Positions 16,226 to 24,509 of a DNA stretch of 64,000 nt are shown one piece after another (within the stretch, counting starts at the first letter, position 1; the number at the start of each line of letters is the position of its first letter). The DNA is from Pseudomonas sp. FP2309 (GTDB lineage Bacteria > Pseudomonadota > Gammaproteobacteria > Pseudomonadales > Pseudomonadaceae). The position numbers and the translations under genes are program-made. The stretch lies in assembly GCF_030687575.1 (NCBI RefSeq), contig NZ_CP117439.1, forward strand, positions 620,001-684,000, written 5' to 3'. The notes under the pieces are model-generated. The model was not told the origin of the DNA. It saw nothing but the letters and a program-made list of their open reading frames with translations, and searched no databases.

Positions 16226-17514
16226 TGCGACGAGTCCTTCTGCTATCAAGCCTGCTGCTGGCGGCCTGTAACAGCGGCGGCCCCCTTACAAAGCTGAGTC
16301 AGGACATTCCAATGAATCCGATTACTGAGGCCAAGCAAAAACTGACCTTTACCTGTGTGCACGAAACCATTCCCGATCCATCCAGGGAAGCCGATGTGCT
16401 ATTCCAATACGCCCGTTGGTTGCAAAAAAACAACCAGCTCAAACAAGACAAGACCGTCGATGCCGAAATTGAGCGGCTGTATCGCATTGCTGCCGAGAAC
16501 AAACATTACAAGGCCAATATCAATCTGCAGAACGGCGCGATGCGTGGGAAGTTCAAGCTTCGTGGCGATGAGCATCTGCGCCTGAGTCAGCAACTGATCG
16601 ATGCGGGTGTGGCGACAGGTTATTACTTTGTCGGGATATTCCTGCAGCAGGGGGGCGCGGGGTTGAAGCAAGACGAGGAAATGTCGTTGCGCTACTTCCG
16701 TAAGGCGGCCGATGAGGGCAGTGCCCTGGCTCAATACTTAATTGGAGAAAAGCTCGAGCCTATCGACATCGCCCCGAAAGTTGCACTTCAAATGTACCGC
16801 TGCGCTGCTGCCCAGGGTAATGGTGAGGCTGCAAATTCTTTAGGTATTGACCTTAAAATTGAAGGTGAATACCAAAATGCCCTCGAAGCATTCCAAATGG
16901 GAGTGGCTGCAGGTACCAGTACCTCGGCGTCCCGCTTGCACAAAGGCTTTCGTAATCCGCCACCGTCCGATCAGCTTTACTATCTCGGTCAACAGCAAGA
17001 CCTCGAACGCGCCGAACGCTATGAAAAAATCTGGCGAATTCTCGCAAATTACTCCTACGCCGACCCCAAAGTCCCCGAAATCAACGAAATCCTCCCGCTA
17101 CCTCCCGCAGAACTGCCCGCCTGGGACGGCAAGCTGCAATGGCTGGAAGCACGCCTGGCCAATATCCCGCCAGAAAAGCCCAGCGAGTCGTTGATCAGGC
17201 AGTTGGCCAAGGCAATGGTCCTCGACCCGGCGACGGGCAAACCCATGCCGGGCTCGCCCGCCTTCAGCGAGAATAGTTTTCTCGGGCCGACCTGTTCCAG
17301 CGGCAAACCTTGCCCGCAGAGCGGTTACTGGAAGATCAAGTGGTCTGGCGTTGACGCGTTTTATCAACTGGTGGAAAGAAACGCGCCCCGCTATTTCGAA
17401 CAGGGCGAGATCATGCCGCAGGCCCTGGTGGACTTCTACCGGCCACGGTGTTGGCCCCTGCCGGATAAATACGTGCAATCGGATAGAGGCGTGACATGGG
17501 GGCTGCTCGGATGA
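16225..17514 (+). CDS. Sel1-repeat lipoprotein, probable immunity to the phospholipase D effector (Tli5-like)
   Basis: 429 residues. The start codon shares one base with the effector stop. A lipoprotein signal ends in LLLAAC with lipidated Cys15 followed by Asn, predicting retention in the periplasm. Sel1/TPR-like helical repeats are visible around residues 125-235 (YYFVGIFLQQGGAGLKQDEEMSL; YFRKAADEGSALAQYLIGEK; YRCAAAQGNGEAANSLG). The C-terminal ~200 residues, ending with the WSGVDAFYQLVERNAPRYF segment, look like the domain (DUF6396 in my recollection) found in such immunity proteins. In P. aeruginosa, Sel1-repeat proteins next to pldB neutralise it in the periplasm. This role is inferred from context. 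A near-identical but truncated copy lies downstream. Confidence 0.8.
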   Translation: MRRVLLLSSLLLAACNSGGPLTKLSQDIPMNPITEAKQKLTFTCVHETIPDPSREADVLFQYARWLQKNNQLKQDKTVDAEIERLYRIAAENKHYKANINLQNGAMRGKFKLRGDEHLRLSQQLIDAGVATGYYFVGIFLQQGGAGLKQDEEMSLRYFRKAADEGSALAQYLIGEKLEPIDIAPKVALQMYRCAAAQGNGEAANSLGIDLKIEGEYQNALEAFQMGVAAGTSTSASRLHKGFRNPPPSDQLYYLGQQQDLERAERYEKIWRILANYSYADPKVPEINEILPLPPAELPAWDGKLQWLEARLANIPPEKPSESLIRQLAKAMVLDPATGKPMPGSPAFSENSFLGPTCSSGKPCPQSGYWKIKWSGVDAFYQLVERNAPRYFEQGEIMPQALVDFYRPRCWPLPDKYVQSDRGVTWGLLG

Positions 17515-17636
17515 AGGGCTACGCCCCTACATTCTTGCTGAGCGCGGCAATAGCAGGCTGCGCCAGCTTTGCGGGGGGGCCAGTAATTTTTGCAGGACTG
17601 TCTGCGCCGCGGTCGGGCATGCCGAGTTTGCGGTAG
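17511..17636 (+). pseudogene. Truncated third-gene lipoprotein remnant (41 residues)
   Basis: An ATG at 17511 overlaps the immunity stop (ATGA). The 41-residue frame begins MKGYAPTFLLSAAIAGCASF, a lipoprotein signal with lipobox IAGC, then runs into the island repeat and stops. This looks like the 5' end of a third cassette gene whose body was lost. The same sequence without its start reappears at 18933-18970 after the second immunity copy. Confidence 0.55.
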
Positions 17637-17805
17637 TTTCTTTCTGCGTGATACCGAGCAGGTTTATCTGAACGCAGTGAACAACGCGACCCGATTGCAC
17701 GGGCATCATCAAGGAAAACAAAAAACGCCAATCGAAAGAGTTGACACCTAAATCTGCGCTCGTCGGTTTTTATTACGAAAAAGCCACCCTGAAGGACCTC
17801 AATTG
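17637..17805 (+). pseudogene. Decayed remnant of a second phospholipase D gene
   Basis: Two pieces of the upstream effector are recognisable. GAGCAGGTTTATCTGAACGC with the following AGTGAACAACGCGACCC repeats 15412-15450. Then AAGGAAAACAAAAAACGCC through GCCACCCTGAAGGACCTC repeats 16130-16219, ending just before the second immunity gene as in the intact copy. About 0.9 kb before the first piece and about 0.67 kb between the pieces are missing. The second effector copy is therefore dead while its immunity gene remains. Confidence 0.8.
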
Positions 17806-18945
17806 ATGCGCCCAGCCCTTCTGCTATCAAGCTTGCTGCTGGCGGCCTGTAACAACGGCGGCCCCCTAACACAGCTGAGTCAGGACATTCCAATGAATCC
17901 GATTACTGAGGCCAAGAAAAAACCGACCTTTACCTGTGTGCACGAAACCATTCCCGATCCATCCAGGGAAGCCGATGTGCTATTCCAATACGCCCGTTGG
18001 TTGCAAAAAAACAACCAGCTCAAACAAGACAAGACCGTCGATGCCGAAATTGAGCGGCTGTATCGCATTGCTGCCGAGAACAAACATTACAAGGCCAATA
18101 TCAATCTGCAGAACGGCGCGATGCGTGGAAAGTTCAAGCTCCGTGGCGATGAACATCTGCGCCTGAGTCAGCAACTGATCGATGCGGGTGTGGCGACAGG
18201 TTATTACTTTGTCGGGATATTCCTGCAGCAGGGGGGCGCGGGGTTGAAGCAAGACGAGGAAATGTCGTTGCGCTACTTCCGTAAGGCCGCAGATCAGGGC
18301 AGTGCCGTGGCTCAGAAAGTCGTCGGAGATAAGTTGGCGCCGATTAAAGTTGCACCAGATATAGCTCGGCAAATGCGACGCTGCGCGGCTGAACAGGGCA
18401 ATGGTGAGGCAGCAGTTTCTTTAGGTATTGGCCTCAAAATCGAGGGCGAATACAAGGCTGCTCTTGAGGTATTCCAATTGGGAGTGGCTGCTGGTGATGA
18501 AACTTCTGCGGGTCGACTAGAAGAGGCATTTCGCGGTCCTCTTCCCTCCGATACGCTGTACTACCTCAACCAGCAGCAAGACCTCGAACGCGCCGAACGC
18601 TATGAAAAAATCTGGCGAATTCTCGCAAATTACTCCTACGCCGACCCCAAAGTCCCCGAAATCAACGAAATCCTCCCGCTACCTCCCGCAGAACTGCCCG
18701 CCTGGGACGGCAAGCTGCAATGGCTGGAAGCACGCCTGGCCAATATCCCGCCAGAAAAGCCCAGCGAGTCGTTGATCAGGCAGTTGGCCAAGGCAATGGT
18801 CCTCGACCCGGCGACGGGCAAACCCATGCCGGGTTCGTCCGCCTTCAGCGAGAATAGTTTTCTCGGGCCGACCTGCTCCAGCGGCAAACCTTGCTCGCAG
18901 GGCGGTTACTGGAAGATCAAGACGTCCTTACATTCTTTCTGTTGA
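17806..18945 (+). CDS. Second Sel1-repeat lipoprotein immunity copy, C-terminally truncated
   Basis: 379 residues from ATG 17806. Signal and lipobox LLLAAC match the first copy. Residues 1 to about 160 and the block from RAERYEKIW onwards are almost identical to the first copy at the DNA level, while the middle (about 165-250, the Sel1 repeats) is strongly diverged. The frame matches the first copy up to GGYWKIK, then a deletion of roughly 185 bases fuses it to lipoprotein-remnant sequence, adding TSLHSFC before the stop. The final ~57 residues of the first copy are thus missing. It may still protect against a related effector or be decaying; no intact cognate effector is adjacent. Confidence 0.75.
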   Translation: MRPALLLSSLLLAACNNGGPLTQLSQDIPMNPITEAKKKPTFTCVHETIPDPSREADVLFQYARWLQKNNQLKQDKTVDAEIERLYRIAAENKHYKANINLQNGAMRGKFKLRGDEHLRLSQQLIDAGVATGYYFVGIFLQQGGAGLKQDEEMSLRYFRKAADQGSAVAQKVVGDKLAPIKVAPDIARQMRRCAAEQGNGEAAVSLGIGLKIEGEYKAALEVFQLGVAAGDETSAGRLEEAFRGPLPSDTLYYLNQQQDLERAERYEKIWRILANYSYADPKVPEINEILPLPPAELPAWDGKLQWLEARLANIPPEKPSESLIRQLAKAMVLDPATGKPMPGSSAFSENSFLGPTCSSGKPCSQGGYWKIKTSLHSFC

Positions 18946-19059
18946 GCGCGGCAATAGCGGACTGCGCCAGCTTTGTGGGTTTTTGCCAGTGATTTTTTCA
19001 GTGAGGCTGCTGGCCTTATCGGGAGCAACCCCCTCCCACACTTGGAGTGCATTCCAAAG

Positions 19060-19947
19060 TCAGACCTGAGCCAGCATCCACTTCACAAACTCGCGCACCT
19101 TGGGCACCTCCGCTGAATGTTCCGGATACGCCAGGTAATAAGCGTCCTGGCTCGGCATCGCGTGCTGCCAGGGAATCACCAGCTTGCCGTCGGCCAGTTC
19201 CTCCTCCACCAGAAACCGTGGCAACAGCGCCACGCCACAGCCCACCTGTGCGGCGCGAATGCACATATAGAAGGTGTCAAAGCGCGGCCCGTGGTAGCTG
19301 TGCTCGGTCTGGTAACCCTGGCTGGCGAACCAGTCGTGCCAGCCCTGGGGCCGTGAAGCGTTTTGCAGCAGCACCAGTTGGCTCAGTTGGGTGGGGTCGG
19401 TCAGAGGCGTTGTCGGCAGGCTTTCGGGGGCGCACACCGGCACCAGCTCCTCGCTGAACAGCTTCCGGCTCTCGGTGCCGGGACGCGCGCCCTGGCCGAA
19501 ATAGAAGGCTATGTCGGCCTTGCCTTGCAGCAACTCGTCCGGCTCCTGCTCGTTACACAGGTCCAGATGGATCTGTGGATGCCGCAGCCGCCAGCCCTTG
19601 AGCCGCGGCACCAGCCAACGCGCGCCGAAAGTGTAGGGCGTGGACACGCGCAATACTTCAGTCTCGCCGCCGTAGGAGCGCAGGTAGTGGGTGGACATCT
19701 CCACCTGCGTGAGGATCTTGCGCACTTCCACCAGGTACAGGTCGCCCGCCGGGGTCATCTGCAAGCGTCGGCGCACGCGGCGAAACAGCAGGTGCTGCAG
19801 CAACTCTTCCAACTGCGCCACCTGTTTGCTCACCGCGCTTTGCGTGAGGTTCAGTTCCTCGGCGGCGCGAGTGAAGCTCAGGTGGCGGGTGGCGGCTTCG
19901 AAACACTGCAGGGCGGTGATCGAGGGCAAATGTCTTTTGTTCAGCAC
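19060..19947 (-). CDS. LysR family transcriptional regulator (GcvA-like)
   Basis: 295 residues starting at GTG 19947, which has AGAGG upstream; a longer frame to 20514 runs through the divergent gene and is rejected. The N-terminal winged helix-turn-helix is clear (RHLSFTRAAEELNLTQSAVSK), followed by the dimerisation helix and a periplasmic-binding-protein-like effector domain (GARWLVPRLKGWRLRHPQI, CVPVCAPESL-like region). The type resembles GcvA/AmpR-like regulators. It is divergent from amaB with about 150 bases between, so it very probably controls the amaB-amaA pair and itself, with a lysine-catabolism intermediate as the likely ligand; that is inference. Confidence 0.88.
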   Translation of the reverse strand: MLNKRHLPSITALQCFEAATRHLSFTRAAEELNLTQSAVSKQVAQLEELLQHLLFRRVRRRLQMTPAGDLYLVEVRKILTQVEMSTHYLRSYGGETEVLRVSTPYTFGARWLVPRLKGWRLRHPQIHLDLCNEQEPDELLQGKADIAFYFGQGARPGTESRKLFSEELVPVCAPESLPTTPLTDPTQLSQLVLLQNASRPQGWHDWFASQGYQTEHSYHGPRFDTFYMCIRAAQVGCGVALLPRFLVEEELADGKLVIPWQHAMPSQDAYYLAYPEHSAEVPKVREFVKWMLAQV

Positions 19948-20100
19948 GGCGTGCCTCTTTTTATGCTTTGCATGAATAAACGGAATGATATCTCGCCTAA
20001 TCGTCGTTTGTTGGCAAGTCTTGGGCCAGCTACAAATAAGCCCTGGATCGCCGTGCATGGCGCGGTGCGATTTTTTGCTTGCAGATTGAAGGAGTGACCC

Positions 20101-21591
20101 ATGGTTGCCGCATTGCTTGATCGTCTCGGGGTGAACCCGGCGCTGTACCAGGCGGGCAAACAGCCCGTGCATTCGCCGATTGATGGCAGCTGTATCGGCA
20201 ATGTGCACTGGGAAGGTGCCGCCGAGGTCGAGCAACAGGTCAGTCGCGCCGAGCATGCATTCGAGGCCTGGCGCAAAGTCCCGGCCCCGCGTCGCGGCGA
20301 GCTGGTACGCCAATTCGGCGATGTGCTGCGCCAATACAAGGCCGACTTGGGCGAGCTGGTGTCCTGGGAAGCCGGCAAGATCACCCAGGAAGGCCTGGGC
20401 GAAGTGCAGGAAATGATCGACATCTGCGACTTCGCCGTTGGCCTGTCGCGTCAGTTGTACGGTTTGACCATCGCCTCCGAGCGCCCCGGCCACCATATGC
20501 GTGAAACCTGGCACCCCCTGGGCGTGGTCGGCGTGATCAGCGCCTTCAACTTTCCGGTCGCCGTATGGGCGTGGAACACCGCCCTGGCGCTGGTGTGCGG
20601 CAACGCGGTGATCTGGAAACCGTCGGAAAAGACCCCGCTCACCGCCCTGGCCTGCCAGGCGTTGTTCGAGCGCGTGTTAAAGGACTTCAGTGACGCGCCG
20701 CCCTACCTGAGCCAGGTGATCATCGGCGGCCGCGATGCCGGCGCTGCGCTGGTGGATGACCCCCGCGTGGCCCTGATCAGCGCCACCGGCAGCACCCGCA
20801 TGGGTCGCGAAGTGGCACCCAAAGTCGCGGCACGTTTCGCCCGCAGCATCCTTGAGCTGGGCGGCAACAACGCGATGATCCTCGGCCCAAGCGCCGACCT
20901 GGACATGGCGGTGCGCGCCATCCTGTTCAGCGCCGTCGGCACCGCTGGCCAGCGCTGCACCACCCTGCGCCGCCTGATCGCCCATGAGTCGGTCAAGGAA
21001 GAAATCGTCACCCGCCTCAAAGCGGCCTATTCCAAAGTGCGCATCGGCCACCCGCTGCAAGGCAACCTGATCGGGCCGCTGATCGACAAGCACGGCTTCG
21101 ACAACATGCAGGACGCCCTTGAGCAAGCCCTGAGCGAAGGCGGCAAGGTGTTCGGTGGCAAGCGCCAGTTGCAAGACACATTCCCTAACGCTTACTACGT
21201 GTCGCCGGCCATCGTGGAAATGCCTGAGCAAAGCGACGTGGTGTGCACCGAAACCTTCGCGCCGATTCTCTACGTGGTCGGCTACACCGACTTCGCCGAA
21301 GCCCTGCGCCTGAACAACGCCGTACCCCAAGGCCTGTCGTCGTGCATCTTCACCACCGATGTGCGCGAGGCCGAGCAGTTCATGTCGGCGGTGGGCAGCG
21401 ACTGCGGCATCGCCAACGTCAACATCGGCCCAAGCGGCGCGGAAATCGGCGGCGCGTTTGGCGGTGAGAAAGAGACGGGCGGCGGGCGTGAGTCGGGCTC
21501 GGATGCGTGGCGTGGGTATATGCGTCGCCAGACCAACACCGTGAACTATTCACTGGAGTTGCCGTTGGCCCAGGGCATTACCTTCGACTGA
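20101..21591 (+). CDS. amaB: L-piperidine-6-carboxylate / alpha-aminoadipate semialdehyde dehydrogenase
   Basis: 496 residues from ATG 20101 with AAGGAG upstream. It is an ALDH7-type aldehyde dehydrogenase: the nucleotide-binding GSTRMG motif, the general base in LELGGNNA, and the catalytic Cys in GTAGQRCTTLRR, with the family C-terminus GGEKETGGGRESGSDAW. In P. putida AmaB oxidises piperideine-6-carboxylate to L-2-aminoadipate in the pipecolate branch of lysine breakdown. The next gene is an amaA-like oxidoreductase, which supports the assignment. Confidence 0.92.
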   Translation: MVAALLDRLGVNPALYQAGKQPVHSPIDGSCIGNVHWEGAAEVEQQVSRAEHAFEAWRKVPAPRRGELVRQFGDVLRQYKADLGELVSWEAGKITQEGLGEVQEMIDICDFAVGLSRQLYGLTIASERPGHHMRETWHPLGVVGVISAFNFPVAVWAWNTALALVCGNAVIWKPSEKTPLTALACQALFERVLKDFSDAPPYLSQVIIGGRDAGAALVDDPRVALISATGSTRMGREVAPKVAARFARSILELGGNNAMILGPSADLDMAVRAILFSAVGTAGQRCTTLRRLIAHESVKEEIVTRLKAAYSKVRIGHPLQGNLIGPLIDKHGFDNMQDALEQALSEGGKVFGGKRQLQDTFPNAYYVSPAIVEMPEQSDVVCTETFAPILYVVGYTDFAEALRLNNAVPQGLSSCIFTTDVREAEQFMSAVGSDCGIANVNIGPSGAEIGGAFGGEKETGGGRESGSDAWRGYMRRQTNTVNYSLELPLAQGITFD

Positions 21592-21616
21592 TACCTGAAG
21601 TCGCAGTGAGATGAGT

Positions 21617-21642
21617 GTGGGAGGGGGCATGCCACCTCCCAC
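21617..21642. repeat. Short REP-like hairpin between amaB and amaA
   Basis: GTGGGAGG and CCTCCCAC form a perfect 8-base stem around a 10-base loop. It belongs to the GTGGGAGG family also seen at 24510, 28485 and 59524. Confidence 0.6.
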
Positions 21643-21694
21643 CGCTGAGCGCATTTGCAGTTAGAGGTTTGTTGGGTCTCATCGGAGTCTGGCA

Positions 21695-22978
21695 ATGGCA
21701 CTACGTGAAACATGTTTGTGGGAACACCTCACTCCCAGCCGGCCGGACCGTGCTGCGCTCAAGGGCGAAGTCCAGGTGGACGTGTGTGTGATCGGCGCCG
21801 GCATCACCGGTTTGTCGGCGGCCATTCATTTGCTGGAACAAGGTAAAAGCGTCACCGTGCTGGAGGCCCATCGCACCGGCCACGGCGGCTCGGGGCGCAA
21901 CGTCGGGCTGGTGAACGCCGGTTTATGGATTCCCCCGGATGACATCGAAGCCGGTTTCGGCGAAGCGGTGGGCAGCCAGCTCAACCGCATGTTGGGCGCG
22001 GCACCTTCACTGGTGTTCAGCCTGATCGACAAATACAACATCGATTGCCAATTGCGCCGCGAGGGCACTTTGCACATGGCGCACAACGCCCGTGGCGAGG
22101 CGGACTTGCGCAGTCGTGAAGAACAATGGAAGCGCCGTGGTGCGCCGGTCGAACTGCTCACCGGGCAGGCCTGCGAGACCGCTACCGGCACTAAAAAAAT
22201 CGCCGCTGCGTTGCTGGACAGGCGGGCGGGTACGTTGAACCCGATGGCCTACACCTCGGGCCTGGCCAACGCGGCGTTCGGCCTCGGCGGGCAACTGTTC
22301 GATCATTCCCCGGTGACCCAGGTGGAGCGCCAGGGCGCGCGCTGGTCGGTGCAGACCCCGCACGGCGCGGTGCAGGCGGCACAGGTGGTGATCGCCTCCA
22401 ACGCCTACACCGAAGGCGAATGGACCGAACTGCGGCGTAACTTTTTCCCCGGTTATTACTATCAGGTCGCGTCGGCCCCGCTGACCGATGAAGCCGCCCG
22501 GCAGATTCTGCCAGGCGGCCAGGGCTCGTGGGACACGCGCCAGGTGTTGAGCAGCATCCGCCGCGATGCCGATGGCCGTCTGTTGCTTGGCAGCCTGGGC
22601 AACGGCAACCAGAAACCGGCCTGGTTCCTCAAAGCGTGGGCCGATCGGGTGCAGCAGCACTACTTTCCGTACCTCAAATCGGTGCAATGGGAATACACCT
22701 GGACCGGTTGCATTGCCTTCACCCCCGACCACTTGATGCGCCTGTTCGAGCCGGCCCCCGGCCTGGTCGCCGTCACCGGTTATAACGGGCGCGGCGTGAC
22801 CACCGGCAGCGTGGTCGGCAAGGCGTTTGCCGACTACTTGTGTCACCAGAATCCCCAGGCACTGCCGATTCCCTTCGCGCCGATGCAGCCGTTGGCCGGC
22901 GTTGGCTTGCGCAGTTGCTTGTATGAGGCTGGGTTTTCGCTGTATCACGCCGGCCAATGCCTGAGGATCGTCATCTGA
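21695..22978 (+). CDS. amaA: FAD-dependent oxidoreductase, L-pipecolate oxidase type
   Basis: 427 residues. The DAO-type FAD-binding Rossmann motif is at about 29-50 (VCVIGAGITGLSAAIHLLE) followed by the acidic ribose-binding residue in VTVLEAH and a GSGRNVGLVNAG segment. The C-terminal FAD loop is TGYNGRGVTTG. In P. putida the enzyme after amaB, AmaA, oxidises L-pipecolate to piperideine-6-carboxylate, giving the substrate of AmaB. Substrate assignment rests on the neighbour and family. The 100-base gap holds a small hairpin. Confidence 0.85.
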   Translation: MALRETCLWEHLTPSRPDRAALKGEVQVDVCVIGAGITGLSAAIHLLEQGKSVTVLEAHRTGHGGSGRNVGLVNAGLWIPPDDIEAGFGEAVGSQLNRMLGAAPSLVFSLIDKYNIDCQLRREGTLHMAHNARGEADLRSREEQWKRRGAPVELLTGQACETATGTKKIAAALLDRRAGTLNPMAYTSGLANAAFGLGGQLFDHSPVTQVERQGARWSVQTPHGAVQAAQVVIASNAYTEGEWTELRRNFFPGYYYQVASAPLTDEAARQILPGGQGSWDTRQVLSSIRRDADGRLLLGSLGNGNQKPAWFLKAWADRVQQHYFPYLKSVQWEYTWTGCIAFTPDHLMRLFEPAPGLVAVTGYNGRGVTTGSVVGKAFADYLCHQNPQALPIPFAPMQPLAGVGLRSCLYEAGFSLYHAGQCLRIVI

Positions 22979-23054
22979 TCAGCGAAATACCGCACAAAAG
23001 CCTGCATTTTCTTAGCCGGCTACCCATCTGTATTGGTGCAAGTCGTAGCAGTCC

Positions 23055-23071
23055 TGCACTGTAAATGTGCA
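23055..23071. promoter_or_regulatory. NtrC-type enhancer dyad upstream of the liv-like operon
   Basis: TGCACT-GTAAA-TGTGCA is a 17-base near-perfect dyad matching TGCACC-N5-GGTGCA except for one position in each half. Confidence 0.6.
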
Positions 23072-23267
23072 CTTCCGTTACGCATGTTGTAACACGTGTA
23101 GGAAGAGTCGTTTGTACATCCGGTTGCAGGTGCGACCTGCCAGGGTTGTACTTTTTAAGGCGGCTGGTTGTACCTCCGTGAGCTAGGGGGTTGCACGTGC
23201 TGGCAAGCGGTGGCGAAACGCCTGTAATTACAATGACACCGTGTCTTTTTGAAGAATAAAAACGTAC

Positions 23268-23283
23268 TGGCACGACGCTTGCT
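23268..23283 (+). promoter_or_regulatory. Sigma-54 (RpoN) promoter of the liv-like operon
   Basis: TGGCACG-ACGC-TTGCT is a full match to the -24/-12 consensus. The start codon is 70 bases downstream, implying a leader of about 58 bases. Confidence 0.85.
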
Positions 23284-23352
23284 CTGAGCTTTCGGTGAAA
23301 GGTTTGAATGCAAGTTGTCGTGCCAAAAATCAAAAATATCGGAGCACCACTC

Positions 23353-24489
23353 ATGTCCCAGACGTTTTACAAGAAAGGTTTTCTGGCCCTCGCCGTTGCT
23401 GCGGCGCTGGGTGTTTCTACGTTTGTTCAAGCTGATGTGAAGATCGGCGTGGCGGGGCCGATGACGGGCGCCAACGCATCGTTCGGTGAGCAGTACATGA
23501 AGGGTGCCCAGGCGGCAGCCGATAGCATCAACAAGGCCGGCGGTATCAACGGTGAGCAGATCAAGCTGGTCGCCGGCGACGATGCCTGCGAGCCCAAGCA
23601 GGCTGTGGCTGTGGCCAACCGCCTGGCGGACCAGGAAAAAGTGATCGGTGTGGTCGGGCACTTCTGCTCGTCCAACACCATCCCGGCCTCTGAAGTGTAC
23701 GACGAAGCGGGCATCATCGCGATCACCCCAGGCTCTACCAACCCGGCAGTGACCGAACGCGGCCTGGGCGCCATGTTCCGCATGTGCGGCCGTGATGACC
23801 AGCAAGGCATCGTCGCCGGCGATTACATCGTCGACGTGCTCAAGGGCAAAAAAGTCGCGGTGATCAACGACAAGGACACCTACGGCAAAGGCCTGGCCGA
23901 TGCCACCGCTGCTCAGTTGACCAAGCGCGGCGTCAAGCCGGTGCTTGAAGAAGGCCTGACCCGTGGCGAGAAAGACTTCAGCGCCCTGGTCACCAAGATC
24001 CGTTCCACCGGGGCTGACGTGGTGTACTTCGGTGGCCTGCACCCCGAAGCCGGTCCGCTGGTTCGCCAGATCCGTGAAGCCGGTCTCAAGGACGTCAAGT
24101 TCATGTCCGATGACGGCATCGTGACCGATGAGCTGGTGGCGACCGCAGGCGGCAAGCAATACGTCGACGGCGTGTACATGACCTTCGGCGCTGACCCGCG
24201 CCTGCTACCGGACAGCAAGGCGGTGGTGGAAGAGTTCCGCAAGGCCGGCTACGAGCCTGAAGGCTATACCCTTTACGCTTACGCTTCGCTGCAGGCGCTG
24301 GCCGCAGGTTTCAATGGCGCCAAGTCCAACAAGGGTGAAGACGCCGCCAAGTGGCTCAAAGCCCACCCGGTCAAGACCGTCATGGGCGAGAAGACCTGGG
24401 ACGCCAAGGGCGACCTGAAAATCTCCGACTACGTGGTGTACCAGTGGGATAAAGACGGCAAATACCACCAGCTGGAAAAGCAGAAGTAA
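23353..24489 (+). CDS. Branched-chain amino acid type ABC transporter, periplasmic binding protein
   Basis: 378 residues from ATG 23353; the frame open from 23308 adds residues before a normal signal peptide. The signal is MSQTFYKKGFLALAVAAAL..., cleaved after FVQA. The mature protein begins DVKIGVAGPMTGANASFGEQ, the LivJ/LivK/BraC signature, with DDACEPKQAVAVANRL typical of the fold. The ligand could be leucine/isoleucine/valine or another amino acid or amide; the sequence does not settle it. It is the first gene of a five-gene transporter operon, separated from the permease by a palindromic repeat. Confidence 0.9.
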   Translation: MSQTFYKKGFLALAVAAALGVSTFVQADVKIGVAGPMTGANASFGEQYMKGAQAAADSINKAGGINGEQIKLVAGDDACEPKQAVAVANRLADQEKVIGVVGHFCSSNTIPASEVYDEAGIIAITPGSTNPAVTERGLGAMFRMCGRDDQQGIVAGDYIVDVLKGKKVAVINDKDTYGKGLADATAAQLTKRGVKPVLEEGLTRGEKDFSALVTKIRSTGADVVYFGGLHPEAGPLVRQIREAGLKDVKFMSDDGIVTDELVATAGGKQYVDGVYMTFGADPRLLPDSKAVVEEFRKAGYEPEGYTLYAYASLQALAAGFNGAKSNKGEDAAKWLKAHPVKTVMGEKTWDAKGDLKISDYVVYQWDKDGKYHQLEKQK

Positions 24490-24509
24490 GGCATAGCGCC
24501 TGAGTCCGA

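Larger units (their letters stand above)
22979..23352 (+). promoter_or_regulatory. Long regulatory region of the branched-chain amino acid transporter operon
   Basis: 374 bases without a gene. It contains a sigma-54 promoter near its end, a strong NtrC-like dyad about 200 bases upstream of it, a further half-site (TTGGTGCA at 23033-23040) and GCACGTGC at 23193-23200. The long distance between dyad and promoter suits DNA looping of an enhancer-binding protein. Confidence 0.65.

Noticed and set aside
14324..19059. A prophage or transposon carrying the phospholipase effector
   Set aside because: No integrase, transposase, tRNA, att duplication or phage structural gene is present; only local direct repeats are seen.
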